From NCBI RefSeq assembly GCF_014467075.1, contig NZ_AP023027.1, forward strand, positions 3,137,501 through 3,201,500: 64,000 bases of DNA, in the 5' to 3' direction. Under the pieces are notes generated by a model. That model ran no database searches. It had not been told where the DNA came from and worked only from the letters and a program-made list of their open reading frames with translations. The stretch is from Anaerostipes caccae L1-92. GTDB taxonomy: Bacteria; Bacillota; Clostridia; Lachnospirales; Lachnospiraceae. This document shows, piece by piece, positions 37,459 through 46,719 of the stretch (positions within the stretch are counted from its first letter, which is position 1; the number at the start of each line of letters is the position of its first letter). Both the position numbers and the translations under genes were made by a program.

Positions 37459-38658
37459 TTATTTTTGTAATAGCCGGCCCATCAGATCATGTCCGTGTTC
37501 CAGGACGAGTCCTGTACTTTTTGCTGCCTCTTCGCTGTATTCCTTCTGTCCCTTCATTTCCTTCGTGCTGTCATAGATCATAAACGGAATCGGGTCTTTG
37601 GAATGGGTCCGGATCGAAATGGGTGTCGGATGGTCCGGCCCAATGAGCATACGGAAATCTTCTCCGCGCTTCTTCAGCTCCTCTGCGACGACACGGATCA
37701 CCTGGTCATCGAGAAATTCAATGGCCTTCACTTTATTTTCCACACTTCCCTGGTGCCCCATCTCGTCGGGAGCTTCCACATGAATATAAACCACATCCGC
37801 CCCGTCTTTCGTCAGAGAATCCACGGCTGCCATTGCTTTTCCTTTATAGTTGGTATCGAGTCCGCCTGTGGCTCCTTCCACATCTAAATTCAGCATGTGC
37901 GTACCGACCGCGATGCCTTTCAGCAGATCCACAGCGGATACCATAGCACCCTTCTTTCCTGTTTTTTCCTCAAAATCATCCAGCGCAGGACGGGTGCCCG
38001 CACCCCAGAACCAAATGCTGTTCGCCGGATTCAATCCCATCTCCCTGCGTTTTTCGTTGATTGGATGCCGGTCTAAAATATCAAAACTCTTCTCCATCAT
38101 CTCCCGGAGCTTTGTCTCCTCAGGAAGATACTCCCCGATCCGCTTTCCTAATATATCATGGGGCGGCGTCAGTTCCACCGTCTCTCCGTGATCCCAGATC
38201 GTAAGATGGCGGTAGCTGACTCCCGGATAATACTGAAACTCATCTGTCTCTAATTCCTTTTTCACCGCATCGATCAGAACCCTTGCCTCTTCTGTTGTGA
38301 TCTCCCCGGAGCTGTGATCGATGATAGTTTTTTCCTCATAGGTCTCATCTTCTGATAAGGTGACAATGTTGCAGCGCAGAGCAATGTCAGTATCCTTCAT
38401 ATCCACACCGATGGAAAGCGCCTCAAGAGGCGATCTCCCGGAATAATACTTCTGCGGGTCATAGCCGAGCATAGCAAGGTTTGCCACGTCACTTCCAGCC
38501 GGAAGGTTCTTTGGCACCGTGTAAGCAATTCCCTGTTCCGATACCTTTGCCATGGTATCCATGACCGGAGTCCTGGCCGCCTGAAGCGGTGTTCTGCCGC
38601 CCAGCTCACCGATCGGTTCATCGGCCATTCCGTCTCCCAACACAACAATATACTTCAT
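37459..38658 (-). CDS. PGM-like alkaline phosphatase superfamily protein; candidate homoserine kinase
   Basis: 399 residues of the cofactor-independent phosphoglycerate mutase (archaeal ApgM) type: VVLGDGMADEPI with metal-binding Asp, TPVMDTMAK, GSDVANLAMLGYDP with the nucleophile Ser, HVEAPDEMGHQG and IGPDHPTP. A branch of this family has been proposed as homoserine kinase in bacteria lacking ThrB. Here it lies exactly between hom and aspartokinase and no thrB is in the window, which favours that role. The alternative is glycolytic phosphoglycerate mutase. Sequence alone does not decide. Confidence 0.8.
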   Translation of the reverse strand: MKYIVVLGDGMADEPIGELGGRTPLQAARTPVMDTMAKVSEQGIAYTVPKNLPAGSDVANLAMLGYDPQKYYSGRSPLEALSIGVDMKDTDIALRCNIVTLSEDETYEEKTIIDHSSGEITTEEARVLIDAVKKELETDEFQYYPGVSYRHLTIWDHGETVELTPPHDILGKRIGEYLPEETKLREMMEKSFDILDRHPINEKRREMGLNPANSIWFWGAGTRPALDDFEEKTGKKGAMVSAVDLLKGIAVGTHMLNLDVEGATGGLDTNYKGKAMAAVDSLTKDGADVVYIHVEAPDEMGHQGSVENKVKAIEFLDDQVIRVVAEELKKRGEDFRMLIGPDHPTPISIRTHSKDPIPFMIYDSTKEMKGQKEYSEEAAKSTGLVLEHGHDLMGRLLQK

Positions 38659-38675
38659 AAACTAGTCCTCCAAAT

Positions 38676-39890
38676 CTATTTAACATTCATACGAATCATG
38701 CCCAAAACGGAATTAAACGCTTTGATCTTATCCTGATAGTCTTTTTCTTTCATTGTCAGTGTAACAAATGCAAATTCATCTGTCACCCCTTCTGCTGAAA
38801 CTTCTTCTACATCACCAAAAACTTCTTTTACTTTTTCTCTGTCGCAGTCTTTCGGAAGACGCACAAAGAATTTATGTTCAAAATCGCCGATATCTGCGAG
38901 ATGAAGCTTCTTTTCACTCCAGATCTGCATGATATTTCTCTCTTTATGCTTTGCCGCATCGATCACGTCTGCCACAACCGCGCTGGCTGTCGGAAGCTTT
39001 CCTGCCCCCGCTCCGTAAAACATCACGTCGCCGATGACATTTCCGTTTACAAAAATGCCGTTGAACACATCGTTGACGCCGATCAGCGGATGGTCCCTGC
39101 CGATCATCATCGGGCATACCATGGCATATACATTGTCACCGATTTTTTTGCTGGTTCCCAAAAGCTTAATGCTCTTATTCAGGGCTTTTGCATATTTCAT
39201 ATCAGTTTCTGTGATCTTTGTGATACCCTCGGTATGTACATCCTCATAATCCACCTGCATGCCGAATGCCAGTGAAGTCAGGATTGCAATCTTTCTGCAC
39301 GCATCATATCCCTCCACATCCGCCTCCGGATGAAGTTCCGCATATCCTTTCTCCTGAGCGTCCTTTAACACCTCATCGAAGTCAGCCCCTTCATCGGCCA
39401 TCTTTGTTAAGATATAGTTTGTAGTCCCATTCAGTATACCTGTTATTTCATTGATCTCATCGGCTGTCAGAGACTGGTTTAAGGGACGGATGATCGGAAT
39501 TCCGCCTCCAACACTGGCCTCAAACAGGAAATTCAAATTCTTGGACTTTGCCATGGCCAGAAGTTCTGCTCCCTTTTCAGCTACCAGTTCCTTGTTGGAA
39601 GTGGCAACGCTCTTTCCGTGCTCCAGCGCCTGCTTTGCAAACGTATATGCAGGCTCCACTCCGCCTAAGACTTCCACAACGATGCTCACATCGTCATCAT
39701 TTAAAATGATATCATAGTCTGTGACTGCCTTTGACGCCACCGGCGTGCCGGATAAATCCCTCTTATCCAAAACATATTTTACCCGGATCGGCTCCCCGAT
39801 CTTACGGTTGATGCTCTCGTGATTTGTCTCGATGACCTCCACAACTCCTGATCCAATGGTTCCGTATCCCAATACCGCAATATTTATCAT
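38676..39890 (-). CDS. hom: Homoserine dehydrogenase
   Basis: NAD(P)H-dependent reduction of aspartate semialdehyde to homoserine. Rossmann GYGTIGSG at 8-15, catalytic region GILNGTTNYIL followed by AELHPEADVEGYDA, and a C-terminal ACT domain (KFFVRLPKDCDREKVKEVFG) for feedback control. 404 residues. It follows the ACT-domain protein by 5 nt and precedes the PGM-like gene by 17 nt. Confidence 0.96.
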   Translation of the reverse strand: MINIAVLGYGTIGSGVVEVIETNHESINRKIGEPIRVKYVLDKRDLSGTPVASKAVTDYDIILNDDDVSIVVEVLGGVEPAYTFAKQALEHGKSVATSNKELVAEKGAELLAMAKSKNLNFLFEASVGGGIPIIRPLNQSLTADEINEITGILNGTTNYILTKMADEGADFDEVLKDAQEKGYAELHPEADVEGYDACRKIAILTSLAFGMQVDYEDVHTEGITKITETDMKYAKALNKSIKLLGTSKKIGDNVYAMVCPMMIGRDHPLIGVNDVFNGIFVNGNVIGDVMFYGAGAGKLPTASAVVADVIDAAKHKERNIMQIWSEKKLHLADIGDFEHKFFVRLPKDCDREKVKEVFGDVEEVSAEGVTDEFAFVTLTMKEKDYQDKIKAFNSVLGMIRMNVK

Positions 39891-39895
39891 CTGTT

Positions 39896-40339
39896 CTACT
39901 CCTTTGCAATTATTTTTACATATGTAATGTTGTCAAGCTTCTCCACACTCTCGATCATGGCAGACACATCAGTCTCCATGTCAACGATATCCACGCTGAC
40001 TGTGAGCACTCCTTTTCCGTTGATCGGAATACTCTGATGGATCGTCAGGATATTGGCCTTGTAGTTTGCAAATACCTGAAGCACTGTGGCCATAACTCCC
40101 GGCTGGTCTTCCACCTCGATCACAAACGTGATATTTCGTCCCTTTTTGCTCGCATGAAAAGGAAAAATATCATCTTTGTACTTATAATAAGAACTCCGGC
40201 TGATCCCCACAGTCTCCGTGGCCTCCTGAATGGACTTAGCCTGTTCTGCATCCAAAAGCTTCTGCACTTCCAGTACTTTTAACAGAACCTCCGGAACCGC
40301 TTTCTTTTTAATGACATAATACTTTGAATCTTCTAACAT
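39896..40339 (-). CDS. ACT domain protein, PheB/UPF0735 type
   Basis: 147 residues from 40339 (MLEDSKYYVI), which has AGAGGTGG 5 nt upstream; an earlier frame to 40381 is unsupported. The N-terminal 65 residues contain an HTH-like segment (SIQEATETVGISRSSYYKYKD) and the rest is an ACT domain (TFVIEVEDQPGVMATVLQVF). As first gene of the hom operon it is likely an amino-acid-sensing regulator of this pathway, but its exact action is not known. Confidence 0.85.
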   Translation of the reverse strand: MLEDSKYYVIKKKAVPEVLLKVLEVQKLLDAEQAKSIQEATETVGISRSSYYKYKDDIFPFHASKKGRNITFVIEVEDQPGVMATVLQVFANYKANILTIHQSIPINGKGVLTVSVDIVDMETDVSAMIESVEKLDNITYVKIIAKE

Positions 40340-40384
40340 AGTCCACCTCTGTGCGTGTGTTAAACACAATTGTTTTTCCACAAG

Positions 40385-40413
40385 ATACTATCATATTTTT
40401 AAAAATTAAGCAA
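40385..40413 (-). promoter_or_regulatory. Probable promoter of the ACT-hom-PGM-lysC operon
   Basis: TTGCTT (40408-40413) and TAGTAT (40385-40390) with a 17-bp spacer on the minus strand, about 45 nt ahead of the first start codon. Confidence 0.55.
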
Positions 40414-40421
40414 CTGTTTCA

Positions 40422-40545
40422 AGAACAAAAGTGTGCTTCGCACACATCGCAAACCAATTTTTTCTAAACACAGCTTTTGTTCCGCGCGCGAAGCTGTGCA
40501 TCCTGCCGCAGGGCTTTTTATTCCATAGGACGAACTTTCCTATGA
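40422..40545. repeat. Dispersed hairpin repeat, family B, copy 1
   Basis: A string of hairpins with no coding content: GTGTGC/GCACAC (40431-40445), CACAGCTT/AAGCTGTG (40469-40498) and TTTATTCCATAGGA / TCCTATGAATAAA (about 40517-40550). The order and several pieces (CCGCAG, TTTTTATT-TAGGA-AACTTTCCTA-AATAAAAA) recur at about 61872-62055. The two copies are similar in plan but diverged in detail. Confidence 0.5.
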
Positions 40546-40583
40546 ATAAAAAACGGACATACAACCGTGCAGATTGTATGCCC
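40546..40583 (-). terminator. Terminator of the small membrane protein gene
   Basis: GGGCATACAA / TTGTATGTCC pair over 10 bp (one G-T), followed by GTTTTTTATT on the minus strand, 16 nt after the stop codon. Confidence 0.8.
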
Positions 40584-40598
40584 TGCAAAAACTCTTCC

Positions 40599-40910
40599 CT
40601 ATTTCTTCTTCAGGCATCTGACAATCAGCCAGATGATGCACAACAGTGCCGCAGCAGAAAGAGAAATATATTTTGCCAGTTCTGCAGAAGTGAAATCACC
40701 TGCTTTAGCAACACTATCAACTTTCTTTACTTTAATTTTCTTTTCAAAAATTATATTATTTTTCTTATCACTGGCATGAACTGAAGAACTACTGACCTGA
40801 GAAACTCCATAATTCTGTTCCCTATTACTTTGAGCAAAAACAGATACAGACAATGTCATAATCATCACTGCTGTCAGCAGAATCCCTGTGTATATTCTGA
40901 TATTTTTCAT
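40599..40910 (-). CDS. Small secreted/membrane protein of unknown function
   Basis: 103 residues: a signal peptide (MKNIRIYTGI...VSVFAQ, cleavage near residue 26), a short Ser/Lys-rich extracellular part, a hydrophobic segment (about 78-97) and a basic RCLKKK tail. The layout VAKAGD, hydrophobic stretch, basic tail is that of a sortase substrate, but the LPxTG box is not canonical (KAGD in place of KTGD), so wall anchoring is only possible. It follows prfB by 72 nt and has its own terminator. Confidence 0.7.
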   Translation of the reverse strand: MKNIRIYTGILLTAVMIMTLSVSVFAQSNREQNYGVSQVSSSSVHASDKKNNIIFEKKIKVKKVDSVAKAGDFTSAELAKYISLSAAALLCIIWLIVRCLKKK

Positions 40911-40982
40911 ATAAAACCATCCTTTGTGTTTTATTAATCTACATGCAAAAATCCATATGAGGAATTTTATACTAAATTTAAA

Positions 40983-42086
40983 TCAATCATTGCTCCATGC
41001 CAGGTATGCGTTCATGAAACCGTCCAGATCTCCGTCCAGGACAGCGGATGGATTGCCGCTTTCTTTATTTGTCCTGTGATCCTTCACCATAGTGTATGGC
41101 TGCAGAACATAGGACCGGATCTGGCTTCCCCAGCCATTATCTCCCACATCTCCCCGGATATCCGAAAGTTTCTCCAGATGCTGCTGCTCTTTTAACAGAT
41201 ACAGCTTTGTCTTGAGCATCTTCATTGCCTGGTCTTTATTCTTATGCTGTGACCGTTCATTCTGACACTGGACAACGATCCCTGTCGGGATGTGCGTGAT
41301 CCTTATGGCAGAATCCGTCTTATTGATATGCTGGCCTCCGGCGCCGCTTGCTCTGTAAGTATCAATCCTGATATCTTCATCGGCGATCTCCACGTTCAGG
41401 TCTTCGTCAATCTCCGGCATCACGTCACAGGATGCAAAAGAGGTCTGCCTCTTTCCCGCCGCGTTAAACGGAGAAATTCTCACCAGCCGGTGAACGCCTC
41501 TCTCGGACCTTAAATATCCATAGGCGTTTTCACCTTTGATCTCTACCGTCACTGATTTAATTCCTGCCTCATCCCCGTCCAAATAGTCAATAACTTTTGT
41601 CTCGAATCCTTTTTTCCCGGCCCATCGGGTATACATCCGGTACAGCATACCGGCCCAGTCACAGGACTCGGTTCCTCCGGCCCCCGCATGCAGGCTCAGG
41701 ATCGCATTATTCTTGTCATATTCCCCACTCAGGAGAGTCGAAATCCGCAGATTCTCATAGGCTGTCTCAAACTCCGCAAATGCTTCCTGAGTTTCCGCAG
41801 CCAGTTCTTCGTCCTCTTCCTCCGACGCCATCTCGATCAGAGTTTCGATATCCTCAAACTGTCCTTTCAGCCCTTCATATCCTTCCACCTGATCCTTCAG
41901 CCCTTTGACTTCTCTTACTACCTTCTGGGACTCCTCCAGGTCCTCCCAGAATCCCGGAGCTTCCATATCAAGCTCCAGCTGCTCGATCCGCTCTTTCTTT
42001 TCTTCCAAACCAAGAGAACCGCTTAATTTCTCAAGCGGCTCCCGGTAGGAATTCAGGCTATATTTTAACTGATCTAATTCAATCAC
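40983..42086 (-). CDS. prfB: Peptide chain release factor 2, without programmed frameshift
   Basis: Recognises UGA and UAA stop codons. The SPF recognition tripeptide (VRISPFNAAG) and the GGQ peptidyl-hydrolysis motif (GAGGQHINKTDS) are present. Unlike many prfB genes, the coding frame is continuous: at the position of the usual CTT-TGA shift site the sequence reads TCT-CTT-GGT-TTG in frame. So the autoregulatory frameshift is absent here. 367 residues. It starts 13 nt after the secA stop. Confidence 0.96.
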   Translation of the reverse strand: MIELDQLKYSLNSYREPLEKLSGSLGLEEKKERIEQLELDMEAPGFWEDLEESQKVVREVKGLKDQVEGYEGLKGQFEDIETLIEMASEEEDEELAAETQEAFAEFETAYENLRISTLLSGEYDKNNAILSLHAGAGGTESCDWAGMLYRMYTRWAGKKGFETKVIDYLDGDEAGIKSVTVEIKGENAYGYLRSERGVHRLVRISPFNAAGKRQTSFASCDVMPEIDEDLNVEIADEDIRIDTYRASGAGGQHINKTDSAIRITHIPTGIVVQCQNERSQHKNKDQAMKMLKTKLYLLKEQQHLEKLSDIRGDVGDNGWGSQIRSYVLQPYTMVKDHRTNKESGNPSAVLDGDLDGFMNAYLAWSND

Positions 42087-42098
42087 TCCTAAAACTCC

Positions 42099-44666
42099 TT
42101 AATTTCTTCCACAACAGTTTTTATATTTCTTTCCGCTTCCGCACGGGCACGGATCGTTTCTTCCGATCTTCTCCCCTTTTCTCTTATACGGCATCTTCAC
42201 GCTGCTGTCATCTTTATTAGTACCTGTTACCTGGGCAACCTGCTCTTTCTCCACTTTCTGTTCAATCTCTACGTGGAACAGTGCTCCGGTGGTCTCTTCC
42301 TGGATTGCCTTCGTCATCACATTGAACATCTCAAAACCGGCCATGCGGTATTCCACTACCGGATCTCTCTGTCCGTATGCCTGCATGCCGATACCCTCCC
42401 GAAGCTGGTCCATATCGTCGATATGATCCATCCACTTGCGGTCAATGACCTTGAGGAGAATGATCCGTTCAATCTCACGGAGGTCATAGTCTTCAAATTC
42501 CGTTTCCTTATGAGCATACAATTCTACAGCCTCATCCTGCAGACGCTTTGTGAGCATCTCAGGTTTTCCTGCCTGAATCTCTTCCTGGGTCAGCTCGATC
42601 TTTCCAAACGGAATAATCGGGCGCAGCTCTGCATTCAGTGTATCCATATCCCATTCTTCCGGTGCCGCATCTTCACTGGCACACTGGTTTACATAATCTG
42701 CGATGGTTTCTTCCATCATATGAATCACAGAATCCTTCATGTTCTCCCCGTCCAGAACACGGCGGCGTTCTTTGTACATGATCTCTCTCTGTTCGTTATT
42801 TACACGGTCATAATCCAGCAGATTTTTACGGATACCAAAGTTATTATTCTCAATCTTCTTCTGAGCCTTTTCGATCGTCCTGCTGATGGATTTATGCTGG
42901 ATTTCCTCCCCTTCCGGTATACCAAGGGCATTGTATACAGAAATCATCCTCTCAGATCCGAACAGCCTCATCAAATCGTCTTCCAGGGACAGATAAAACT
43001 TGGATTCACCGGGATCTCCCTGCCGTCCGGCACGTCCCCGCAGCTGATTGTCAATACGTCTGGATTCATGACGCTCTGTACCAATGATCTTTAAACCGCC
43101 CAGAGCGGCTACACCGTCTGCCAGGACAATATCGGTACCACGGCCCGCCATATTAGTAGCGATTGTGACAGCTCCGATCTCTCCTGCATGGGAGATGATC
43201 TCCGCCTCCTTTTCATGAAACTTGGCATTCAGCACATTATGCTTGATCCCCTGTTTTTTGAGCATGCGGCTCAGTTCTTCGGACATATCAATGGTGATTG
43301 TACCTACGAGCACTGGCTGTCCCTTGGCGTGGGATGCTGCGATGTCCTCAACAACCGCCCTCATTTTTTCCTGCTTCGTCTTATAAATAGCATCTTCGTG
43401 GTCAACACGCACAACCGGTTTGTTGGTCGGTATAACGACGACATCCATGCCGTAGATCTCACGGAATTCCTGTTCCTCAGTCTCGGCTGTACCGGTCATA
43501 CCGGATTTCTTATTATATTTATTGAAGAAGTTCTGGAATGTGATCGTAGCGAGGGTCTTGGACTCTCTCTTTACTTTCACGCCTTCTTTCGCCTCGATCG
43601 CCTGATGAAGTCCGTCTGAATACCGTCTGCCCGGCATGATACGTCCGGTGAACTCATCGACGATCAGCACTTCATCGTCCTTCACTACATAATCTTTGTC
43701 AATAAACATAAGATTATGGGCGCGAAGCGCCAGGATAATATTGTGCTGGATCGCGAGATTCTCCGGATCGGCCAGGTTGTCTATATGGAAGAACTCCTCC
43801 ACCTTTTTCACGCCCTGGGCGGTCAAAAGTACGTGTTTATCCTTCTCATTGACCAAAAAGTCTCCGTCTTCTTCAATATCTTCGTTCATCAGGATATCCA
43901 TCTTGGAAAGTTCCCCGTCAGAACTTCCCCTCTCCATCTGCCTTGCAAGAATATCGCAGGCACGGTAGAGCTCGGTAGACTTCCCGCTCTGGCCGGAAAT
44001 GATCAATGGTGTTCTGGCCTCATCGATCAGGACAGAATCGACCTCATCGACAATGGCATAGTGCAGATCGCGCTGAACCAGATCTTCTTTTTCGATGACC
44101 ATGTTGTCCCTCAGGTAATCAAATCCCAGTTCATTGTTGGTGATATATGTGATATCACAGTTATAGGCTACCCGCCGCTCGTCGTTTTCCATCTCGTTGG
44201 TAACGACACCGACCGTAACGCCTAAGAAGTTGTGCACTTTTCCCATCCACTCCGCATCACGGGTTGCCAGATAGTCATTGACCGTAACGATGTGCACGCC
44301 CTTTCCTTCCAGAGCATTCAAGTAAGCAGGGAGAGTGGAAACCAGGGTCTTTCCTTCACCGGTCCTCATCTCTGCGATCCTTCCCTGGTGAAGAATGATA
44401 CCGCCGATCAGCTGGACCCGATAGTGTTTAAGCCCAATGGTTCTGGCACTCGCTTCCCGGACAACCGCATAAGCTTCCGGCAGAAGGTCGTCCAGTGTCT
44501 CTCCATTACTCAGACGTTCTTTAAACTCAGCAGTTTTATTTCTCAGTTCCTCATCAGATAATTTCTGCATCGGTTCGTCAAAAGATTCAATTTTATTCAC
44601 AATCCCACTGATCCGCTTCAGCTCTTTATCACTGTGCGAACCAAAAATTTTTCCTATTAAACTCAT
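42099..44666 (-). CDS. secA: Preprotein translocase ATPase SecA
   Basis: Motor of the Sec export pathway. MRTGEGKT (Walker A), [30 protein letters not shown] and the C-terminal zinc motif [13 protein letters not shown] (SecB/lipid contact) are all present. Start 44666 ([10 protein letters not shown]) has GGGAG 7 nt upstream; six more open codons lie before it. 855 residues is full length. Transcribed with prfB, a common arrangement. Confidence 0.97.
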   Translation of the reverse strand: MSLIGKIFGSHSDKELKRISGIVNKIESFDEPMQKLSDEELRNKTAEFKERLSNGETLDDLLPEAYAVVREASARTIGLKHYRVQLIGGIILHQGRIAEMRTGEGKTLVSTLPAYLNALEGKGVHIVTVNDYLATRDAEWMGKVHNFLGVTVGVVTNEMENDERRVAYNCDITYITNNELGFDYLRDNMVIEKEDLVQRDLHYAIVDEVDSVLIDEARTPLIISGQSGKSTELYRACDILARQMERGSSDGELSKMDILMNEDIEEDGDFLVNEKDKHVLLTAQGVKKVEEFFHIDNLADPENLAIQHNIILALRAHNLMFIDKDYVVKDDEVLIVDEFTGRIMPGRRYSDGLHQAIEAKEGVKVKRESKTLATITFQNFFNKYNKKSGMTGTAETEEQEFREIYGMDVVVIPTNKPVVRVDHEDAIYKTKQEKMRAVVEDIAASHAKGQPVLVGTITIDMSEELSRMLKKQGIKHNVLNAKFHEKEAEIISHAGEIGAVTIATNMAGRGTDIVLADGVAALGGLKIIGTERHESRRIDNQLRGRAGRQGDPGESKFYLSLEDDLMRLFGSERMISVYNALGIPEGEEIQHKSISRTIEKAQKKIENNNFGIRKNLLDYDRVNNEQREIMYKERRRVLDGENMKDSVIHMMEETIADYVNQCASEDAAPEEWDMDTLNAELRPIIPFGKIELTQEEIQAGKPEMLTKRLQDEAVELYAHKETEFEDYDLREIERIILLKVIDRKWMDHIDDMDQLREGIGMQAYGQRDPVVEYRMAGFEMFNVMTKAIQEETTGALFHVEIEQKVEKEQVAQVTGTNKDDSSVKMPYKRKGEKIGRNDPCPCGSGKKYKNCCGRN

Positions 44667-44708
44667 AGTTTCACTCCCAAACAATCAAATTCACATGTAA
44701 TCTATGAT

Positions 44709-44737
44709 ATTGTAACACTTCTATAAAATGTAGGCAA
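44709..44737 (-). promoter_or_regulatory. Promoter of secA-prfB
   Basis: TTGCCT (44732-44737), 17 bp, TACAAT (44709-44714) on the minus strand, about 45 nt before the secA start. Confidence 0.68.
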
Positions 44738-44823
44738 GAAAAAGGTACTTGCAGCAAATATCATACCTGTCCCCCTTTCCATCGCCCAAAATCCAACGCA
44801 AATAACACGTTTTTTACCGTAAA

Positions 44824-44846
44824 CAAAAAGGAGGCCGAAGCCTCCT
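44824..44846 (-). terminator. Terminator of hpf
   Basis: AGGAGGC-TTCG-GCCTCCT is a 7-bp GC-rich stem with a stable tetraloop, followed by TTTTTG on the minus strand, 16 nt after the hpf stop. Confidence 0.93.
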
Positions 44847-44862
44847 AAAAAAATCATTATTC

Positions 44863-45393
44863 CTAAAATTCCGGTTCAATCAGTCCGTATGTATTGCCCT
44901 TTCTTTTATATACTACGTTTACTTCAAAAGTATCGGCGTTACGGAATACGAAGAAATTGTGTCCCAGAAGATCCATCTGGATACAAGCCTCTTCCACATC
45001 CATCGGCTTGATCGCAAACTTCTTGCTTCTGATGATGCGGATCTCATCTTCATCCACATCCTCGTCCTTGTCGATGAATTCCTGTTTCAGTCCTGCACCT
45101 TCATATTTTTTACTCATCAAACGGGTTTTATATCTTCTGATCTGACGTTCGAGAATATCAATGACCAAATCAATGGATACATACATATCCGCACTGTCTT
45201 GTTCTGCACGTATAATGTGCCCCTTCATAGGAATTGTTACTTCAATCTTTTGTCTCTCTTTTTGAACGCTCAAAGTAACGATGATGTCAATGTCATCAGT
45301 CAGGTACTTGTCAAGCCTGCCTAATTTCTCTTCTATTGCTGCCCTGATTCCTTCTGTTACTTCGATGTTCTTACCGCTAATAATAAAATTCAT
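44863..45393 (-). CDS. hpf: Ribosome hibernation promoting factor, long form
   Basis: 176 residues: N-terminal S30AE/HPF domain (MNFIISGKNIEVTEGIRAAI) and a C-terminal dimerisation domain (FAIKPMDVEEACIQMDLLGH) that joins two 70S ribosomes into 100S. Start at 45393 has AAAGGAG 9 nt upstream; the frame also allows a TTG three codons earlier. Single-gene unit between secA and trxB. Confidence 0.93.
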   Translation of the reverse strand: MNFIISGKNIEVTEGIRAAIEEKLGRLDKYLTDDIDIIVTLSVQKERQKIEVTIPMKGHIIRAEQDSADMYVSIDLVIDILERQIRRYKTRLMSKKYEGAGLKQEFIDKDEDVDEDEIRIIRSKKFAIKPMDVEEACIQMDLLGHNFFVFRNADTFEVNVVYKRKGNTYGLIEPEF

Positions 45394-45426
45394 GGCTTCC
45401 AACTCCTTTACTATTTGATACTAATT

Positions 45427-45455
45427 ATTATATCATATAGCTTTTCCATTGAAAA
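45427..45455 (-). promoter_or_regulatory. Probable hpf promoter
   Basis: TTTTCA (45450-45455), 17 bp, TATAAT (45427-45432) on the minus strand, about 35 nt from the hpf start codon. Confidence 0.6.
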
Positions 45456-45534
45456 CAAATCTTTTTATAAAATCTACACAAAACAAGTGTTTCATTTTGT
45501 CGAATTTCATTTCCACAATTCGACCTTAATCGGC

Positions 45535-45605
45535 TGTGGATAATGTGGATAACTTTGTGTATAACTGTATTATCGCGGAGAACTGTGATTTTGCACTGTG
45601 GATAA
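45535..45605 (-). promoter_or_regulatory. Cluster of four DnaA-box matches
   Basis: TGTGGATAA at 45535-45543, 45544-45552 and 45597-45605, plus TGTGTATAA at 45556-45564; on the minus strand these read TTATCCACA (three times) and TTATACACA. All point the same way and the first two abut. They lie in the 325-bp non-coding stretch between trxB and hpf; its other side (45606-45718) is AT-rich and I see nothing else definite in it. dnaA and dnaN are not in the window, so a regulatory or DnaA-titrating role is as likely as an origin. Confidence 0.7.
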
Positions 45606-45718
45606 AATGTGATGTTTTTTTTCTGTATTTTTCGATTTGATACTTGAAAATACGACTCTTATACAAATATGACAAAACAGACTTTTCCACTTGATTTTTA
45701 AGTTTTTTGCATGTTTCG

Positions 45719-46654
45719 TTAATTGTCTGGCAATTCTAACTTTTGAAGGTAACTCTCCACTGACACCACACAATTTGCCCCATCTGCGGCAGCAGTCACC
45801 ACTTGGCGCAGATTTTTGGTCCTCTGGTCCCCACCTACAAAAATTCCTGGAATGTTTGTCACTCCGTCTTCACCGGCTGCAATATAGCCTCTTTCGTCCA
45901 TTTCAAGCTCATCTTTTAACAGCGTACTCTGCGGAGCCGTGCCTACTGCGATGAATATTCCATCGACTTTCAGCGACTTATCCACATCGTTATGCACATC
46001 TTTGATGGAAATAGATTCAACCCTCTCATTCCCGTCAATTTTCGTCACTACCGTATTCCATATTACTTGTATTTTGTCGTTTTTCGTCACTTGATCCCGG
46101 AGAATCTTTGCCCCTCTGAATTCATCTCGCCTGTGAATCAGATATACTTTCTCACATATTCTGCTCAGGAACAGTGCATCTTCCAGAGCGACATCACCGC
46201 CCCCTACGACTGCCACAGTTTTGTTTCTGAAAAACGCTCCGTCACAGGTTGCACAGTAAGAAACTCCCAGACCTGTCAGTTCTTCCTCTCCAGGGACACC
46301 CAGCTTTCTGTGAGTAGCCCCTGTAGCAAGCATAACTGTTTTGGTCTTCAGCACCTCACCATTTTTTAAAACGATCTCTTTTATCGGCTGGTCATGCCTG
46401 ATCTCTGAGACTTCTCCTGTCTTGACTTCTGCTCCCAGGTCAGAAGCATGGTTGAAGAACTGATCTCCCAGATCCATACCCGTCATCTTTGGAAGCCCCG
46501 GATAGTTATCGACTTCATAGGTCTGCACGATCTGGCCTCCTGACATTGCTTCTTTTTCTAAAACCAAGACTTCAAGCATAGCTCTCTTGGCGTAAATGGC
46601 TGCGGACATTCCTGCAGGTCCTGCGCCGATGATGATCAAATCATAAATTTTCAT
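45719..46654 (-). CDS. trxB: Thioredoxin-disulfide reductase
   Basis: FAD flavoenzyme passing electrons from NADPH to thioredoxin. GAGPAGMSAAIYA at the N terminus, redox-active CATC in SYCATCDGAFF, NADPH site GGGDVALEDALFLS and the C-terminal GIFVGGDQRTKNLRQVVTAAADG; 311 residues. It follows trxA by 65 nt in the same direction. Confidence 0.96.
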   Translation of the reverse strand: MKIYDLIIIGAGPAGMSAAIYAKRAMLEVLVLEKEAMSGGQIVQTYEVDNYPGLPKMTGMDLGDQFFNHASDLGAEVKTGEVSEIRHDQPIKEIVLKNGEVLKTKTVMLATGATHRKLGVPGEEELTGLGVSYCATCDGAFFRNKTVAVVGGGDVALEDALFLSRICEKVYLIHRRDEFRGAKILRDQVTKNDKIQVIWNTVVTKIDGNERVESISIKDVHNDVDKSLKVDGIFIAVGTAPQSTLLKDELEMDERGYIAAGEDGVTNIPGIFVGGDQRTKNLRQVVTAAADGANCVVSVESYLQKLELPDN

Positions 46655-46719
46655 AAGGAAAACCCCTTTCTTTTACTTTACTGTCTTTCCTTCTTATTAT
46701 AACACATTCCCTCGGCATC

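Noticed and set aside
42273..43094. 273-codon plus-strand ORF
   Set aside because: Shadow frame of secA with no SD and a composition typical of antisense frames.
45535..45605. DnaA-box cluster as the chromosome origin
   Set aside because: dnaA, dnaN, rpmH or other origin-linked genes are absent, and trxB/hpf are not usual oriC neighbours. Kept as a cluster of unknown role.
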